Shown here piece by piece: positions 5,351 to 7,350 of a stretch of DNA of 7,350 nt (position 1 is its first letter; every line of letters starts with the position of its first letter). A program made the position numbers and the translations under genes. Source of the DNA: Chitinophagia bacterium (GTDB lineage Bacteria > Bacteroidota > Bacteroidia > Chitinophagales > Chitinophagaceae); contig RGVM01000120.1 in NCBI GenBank assembly GCA_010027295.1, positions 1 through 7,350 of the forward strand. The letters run 5' to 3'. The notes beneath the pieces are model-generated. The model saw only the letters and a list, made by a program, of their open reading frames with translations, had not been told where the DNA came from and did not search any database.

Positions 5351-5950
5351 ATGGGAAGGTATTGTCGCGTCCTCTCGTTTGCATGTCTGGGATTGCTCTC
5401 CGTGACAGGCCTGAGGGCGCAGGGGTTGAAAGGGTCGGCCAGCATGGCGAGGTGGGACATAGGACTCGCCATCGGCGGACAGGCTTTGATGCGGGTCGAC
5501 TACCGCTATCGCATCATCGTACTGGCGCCGGAATGGCGGGTGCGACTTCGGCAGTCGGGTCGATGGCGATGGGAGGGGATGGTGCAGCCGATGCTGGTGC
5601 GGGTGGTCGGTTGGACGGATGATGCACGACCGACGGACGGCCATCCGTGGGAGTCGGGTCTTTCGGGAGGGCTCCTGTTGGGCAGGGCAGTTGGCGGCGG
5701 GAGGCTTTTCCCGTACATCGGGTCGGCTTTCGGGCTGCATTACCTCTGGCTCTCGGTTCCACGTCAGTCGAGGGGTCCGGCCTTCTGCAGTCAGTTGTAC
5801 GGTGGCGTCCGGGTTTCCCAGGCGGGTCGCTGGGCCTTGGATGTCCGGGCCGGCTTCCGACACGTGAGCAATGCCGGGATGTCGTCGCCGAACGGCGGGA
5901 TCAACGATTGCATGTTTCGGCTGGGCGTGTCTCGTCGGCTGAGGGGGTAG
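5351..5950 (+). CDS. PagL-like acyloxyacyl hydrolase (lipid A 3-O-deacylase family), secreted
   Basis: This 199-residue protein starts with a signal peptide: Arg3 and Arg6, a hydrophobic core at about 7-18, and likely cleavage after GLRA (residue 23). The mature part has alternating hydrophobic and polar strands and glycine-aromatic pairs, as in a small outer-membrane beta-barrel. Near the C terminus is FRHVSNAGMSSPNGGIND. This matches the PagL active-site pattern H-x-S-N-[AG], giving His171 and Ser173, in the position where PagL removes the 3-linked acyl chain from lipid A in the outer leaflet. PagL uses a Glu 14 residues after the His, and here that position is Asn185. Similar 'GIN' endings are, from memory, frequent in Bacteroidota homologues. 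Length and motif placement fit the family, and activity is not proven. The ATG at 5351 is chosen because the signal peptide begins there. The gene lies 40 bp after ctaA with no promoter motif between, so co-transcription is plausible. No terminator follows, and the repeat region starts within 20 bases. Confidence 0.75.
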   Translation: MGRYCRVLSFACLGLLSVTGLRAQGLKGSASMARWDIGLAIGGQALMRVDYRYRIIVLAPEWRVRLRQSGRWRWEGMVQPMLVRVVGWTDDARPTDGHPWESGLSGGLLLGRAVGGGRLFPYIGSAFGLHYLWLSVPRQSRGPAFCSQLYGGVRVSQAGRWALDVRAGFRHVSNAGMSSPNGGINDCMFRLGVSRRLRG

Positions 5951-5961
5951 GGGAAAAGCGT

Positions 5962-5997
5962 GCAGGCGTGGCATGCGGGACGGTGCCACGCGGAATC
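5962..5997 (+). repeat. Hairpin head of repeat cluster A (36-bp block, copy 1)
   Basis: This block matches 6223-6258 at 32 of 36 positions. It contains the perfect 8-bp inverted repeat GCGTGGCA (5966-5973) and TGCCACGC (5984-5991), separated by ten bases. The right arm is also the first eight bases of the first 23-bp repeat unit, so the left arm is effectively an inverted copy of the repeat core. Confidence 0.75.
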
Positions 5998-6075
5998 GGT
6001 TGTGGGCACCACGAGGAATCTATCTGCTATGCCATGCGGAACACATCTGCTATGCTACGGGAAGGCCATGGCGGT
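5984..6075 (+). repeat. Tandem 23-bp repeat cluster A (4 units)
   Basis: Units start at 5984, 6007, 6030 and 6053, with exact 23-bp spacing. The core is TGCCACGCGGAACC or a close variant (14 bases), followed by nine variable bases. Units 2 and 3 share an ATCTGCTA tail. The fourth unit is degenerate. It is the same family and orientation as cluster B. Confidence 0.8.
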
Positions 6076-6111
6076 GATAAAGGCAGCTGGCGGGGCCAAG
6101 AGCTATCTCCG

Positions 6112-6159
6112 TGGCACTGATCCCGACGCTTCGGTCGGGATCAAGGGACTCGGGTGCCA
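6112..6159. repeat. REP-like palindrome with nested outer stem
   Basis: A perfect 10-bp stem, TGATCCCGAC (6118-6127) and GTCGGGATCA (6134-6143), encloses a six-base GCTTCG loop. It sits inside a second inverted repeat, TGGCAC (6112-6117) and GTGCCA (6154-6159). Neither side has a T tract, so a terminator role is unlikely. It resembles the short GC-rich palindromes scattered between genes in many bacteria. Whether it is repeated in this genome cannot be seen here. Confidence 0.6.
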
Positions 6160-6240
6160 AGGCTCGCGGGTTCTCACGGAGAAAGGTCTGACGAGGTTGC
6201 TGAAAAGGCGGGCCTTGAGCTCGCAGGCGTGGCACCCGAG
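6149..6240. repeat. 11-bp inverted repeat flanking 70 bp
   Basis: CTCGGGTGCCA (6149-6159) and TGGCACCCGAG (6230-6240) are perfect inverted copies. The right copy overlaps the hairpin head of cluster B, and the left copy overlaps the outer arm of the REP-like palindrome, so alternative pairings between these elements are possible. Confidence 0.6.
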
Positions 6241-6258
6241 ACGGTGCCACGCGGAACC
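6223..6258 (+). repeat. Hairpin head of repeat cluster B (36-bp block, copy 2)
   Basis: This is the second copy of the block at 5962-5997, in the same orientation and 261 bases downstream. It has the same GCGTGGCA (6227-6234) and TGCCACGC (6245-6252) arms with a ten-base loop of partly different sequence. Conserved arms with a drifting loop suggest selection on the pairing. Confidence 0.75.
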
Positions 6259-6428
6259 ATCTTGCTGTACCACGCGGAACCGATGATGGATGCCACACGG
6301 TTCAGGTTGCTCATGCCACGCGTAACCCTCTTGCTGTGCCACGCGGAGCCCGTTTAACGTGTCACGCGGAATCGATGACGATTGCGACGCAATACCCGAT
6401 TGACTTGCCACCCGCAACCCATGCCCCC
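6245..6428 (+). repeat. Tandem 23-bp repeat cluster B (8 units)
   Basis: Units start at 6245, 6268, 6291, 6314, 6337, 6360, 6383 and 6406, every one exactly 23 bp apart with no insertion or deletion. The 14-base core is TGCCACGCGGAACC, with one to five changes in most units. The nine-base tails vary; units 1 and 4 share TCTTGCTG, and units 2 and 6 share GATGA. A ninth, barely recognisable unit may lie at 6429-6451. The array ends about 50 bases before the flavin reductase start. Confidence 0.85.
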
Positions 6429-6481
6429 TTCCATCTGCGGGTATGCGGCTTGTCTCGGTTTCTTCGTTTCTTCGCCTTCCT

Positions 6482-7350
6482 ATGCGGTTGATTCTCGATT
6501 CCATCCCACCGGCGCTGCGCCAGCAGTGGCTGCAGCATGCCGTCGCTCCGCGGCCGATCGGACTGGTATCCACCTTGGATGCCTCGGGCCGCCCGAACCT
6601 CAGTCCCTTCTCCTTCTTCAACCTCTTCTCGACGGAGCCGCCCGTGCTCGTCTTCTCCCCGGCCCGTCGCTTGCGCGACAACACCGTGAAGCACACACTG
6701 GCCAATGTGCTCGAAGTGCCCGAGTGCGTGATCCATATCGTCGACGAGCTGATCGTGCGGCAGACCTCCCTCTCGAGCTGCGAATACGCAGAAGGGGTGG
6801 ACGAGGCTGTGATGGCCGGTTTCACACAGGTGCCATCCGAGGTCGTCCGGCCGCTGCGCATCGTCGAAAGCCCCGTCCAGATGGAGTGCCGTGTCATGGA
6901 GGTGAAGCCGTTGGGTGAGAAGGGCGGTGCCGGCAACCTCGTCATCTGCGAGGTGCTGGTGATGCATGTGGCCGACAGGATCCTGAATGAACAGGGAACC
7001 ATGATCGACCCACTGCGCTTGCGGCAGGTGGCCCGACTCGGGAGCGACTGGTACTGCCGCGTCGACGCGCAGAGCCTCTTCGAGGTCGAAAAGCCCAACC
7101 AGCGTCTCGGGATCGGATTCCCCGGTCTGCCGGAGGACATCCGGCACAGCCCCGTCCTCACCGGCGACCAGCTGGCAAGGCTCGCCAACGTGGAGGCGAT
7201 GCCTGCCATGGACGCCGGCTTCGACGACCCCCGTGTGAGACAGATCATCCACTATTTCTCGAACAACCCCGAGGAGATGGAGCGGGAACTGCACCGGCAT
7301 GCTGCATCCCTGCTCGACGCCGGCTGTGTCGCGGAGGCCTGGCAGGTGCT
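6482..7350 (+). CDS. Flavin reductase-family protein (FMN-binding split barrel), 3' partial
   Basis: The frame runs off the right edge after 289 codons. It matches the long Bacteroidota flavin reductase (DIM6/NTAB-type) family of about 290-295 residues, so only a few C-terminal residues are missing. The flavin-binding split-barrel motifs are VAPRPIGLVSTLDASG (21-36), NLSPFSFFNLFS (39-50), FSPARRLRDNTVKHTL (58-73), SLSSCEYAEGV (96-106) and GGAGNLVICEV (148-158). It is expected to bind FMN and to use NAD(P)H, or to be a related FMN oxidoreductase of the cytoplasm. The physiological partner is unknown. A C-terminal extension (about 205-289) ends in AEAWQV, as in full-length homologues. The ATG at 6482 puts APRPIG about 22 residues from the N terminus, as usual. 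An in-frame ATG at 6443 would add 13 unlikely residues. No clear promoter was found between the repeat array and this start. Confidence 0.9.
   Translation, partial: MRLILDSIPPALRQQWLQHAVAPRPIGLVSTLDASGRPNLSPFSFFNLFSTEPPVLVFSPARRLRDNTVKHTLANVLEVPECVIHIVDELIVRQTSLSSCEYAEGVDEAVMAGFTQVPSEVVRPLRIVESPVQMECRVMEVKPLGEKGGAGNLVICEVLVMHVADRILNEQGTMIDPLRLRQVARLGSDWYCRVDAQSLFEVEKPNQRLGIGFPGLPEDIRHSPVLTGDQLARLANVEAMPAMDAGFDDPRVRQIIHYFSNNPEEMERELHRHAASLLDAGCVAEAWQV

Larger units (their letters stand above)
5951..6481. other. 530-bp repeat-rich intergenic region
   Basis: No protein gene is supported here. Small open frames exist on both strands, but they cross a 23-bp repeat whose period is not a multiple of three, so they are by-products. 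The region holds two tandem-repeat clusters, two matching hairpin heads, a REP-like palindrome and an 11-bp inverted repeat, each described separately. The last 30 bases before the flavin reductase hold TTTCTTCG twice in tandem. No TAnnTTTG promoter was found for that gene. Confidence 0.7.

Noticed and set aside
6154..6357. Small open frames with CHAEP-like repeats in the 23-bp arrays
   Set aside because: A 23-bp period shifts frame at every unit, so the peptide similarity between frames is a by-product of the DNA repeat.
5984..6428. CRISPR array
   Set aside because: The conserved core is only 14 bases with nine-base variable parts, the units are degenerate, and no cas gene is nearby. CRISPR repeats and spacers are longer.
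6103..7300. Two long minus-strand open frames (381 and 312 codons) opposite the flavin reductase and repeats
   Set aside because: Both are antisense to a well-matched protein family, run through non-coding repeats and resemble no family.

Overview
The window looks like a high-GC member of the Bacteroidota. Three perfect copies of the phylum-specific -7 promoter element TAnnTTTG lie just upstream of genes (605-612, 1347-1354, 4240-4247). No Shine-Dalgarno motifs stand out at the starts. The proteins (a glycine-rich RRM protein, an OFOR beta subunit, a COX15-type heme A synthase, a PagL-like deacylase, a long flavin reductase) resemble Bacteroidota versions. This placement comes from reading the sequence, not from a database search. 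I would not go below phylum with confidence.

Layout. (1) 1-561: C-terminal half of a TetA-type MFS exporter, cut by the left edge. (2) 562-1157: promoter, long leader, a small RRM RNA-binding protein, and a strong intrinsic terminator. (3) 1158-2486: korB, the thiamine-diphosphate subunit of a 2-oxoacid:ferredoxin oxidoreductase, with its own promoter and terminator and no korA beside it. (4) 2487-2936: a 450-base gap with no convincing protein gene. It carries a well-spaced minus-strand promoter, several hairpins and a minus-strand terminator, and together these predict an unannotated small RNA of about 255 nt. (5) 2937-4185: a YrdC/Sua5-family gene converging on rnhB (RNase HII, minus strand). 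(6) 4186-5950: a 66-bp divergent promoter region, then ctaA (heme A synthase) and a PagL-like outer-membrane lipid A deacylase 40 bp further on. (7) 5951-6451: an intergenic repeat region with two clusters of a strictly 23-bp-periodic tandem repeat. Each cluster is headed by the same hairpin, and a REP-like palindrome lies between them. (8) 6482-7350: a flavin reductase-family protein that runs off the right edge only a few residues before its expected end.

The genes are mostly separate housekeeping functions (RNA metabolism, tRNA modification, RNA-DNA hybrid removal, central carbon and electron flow, respiratory heme, envelope lipid), not one pathway. The parts most worth attention are non-coding: the 23-bp repeat arrays and the predicted minus-strand RNA.
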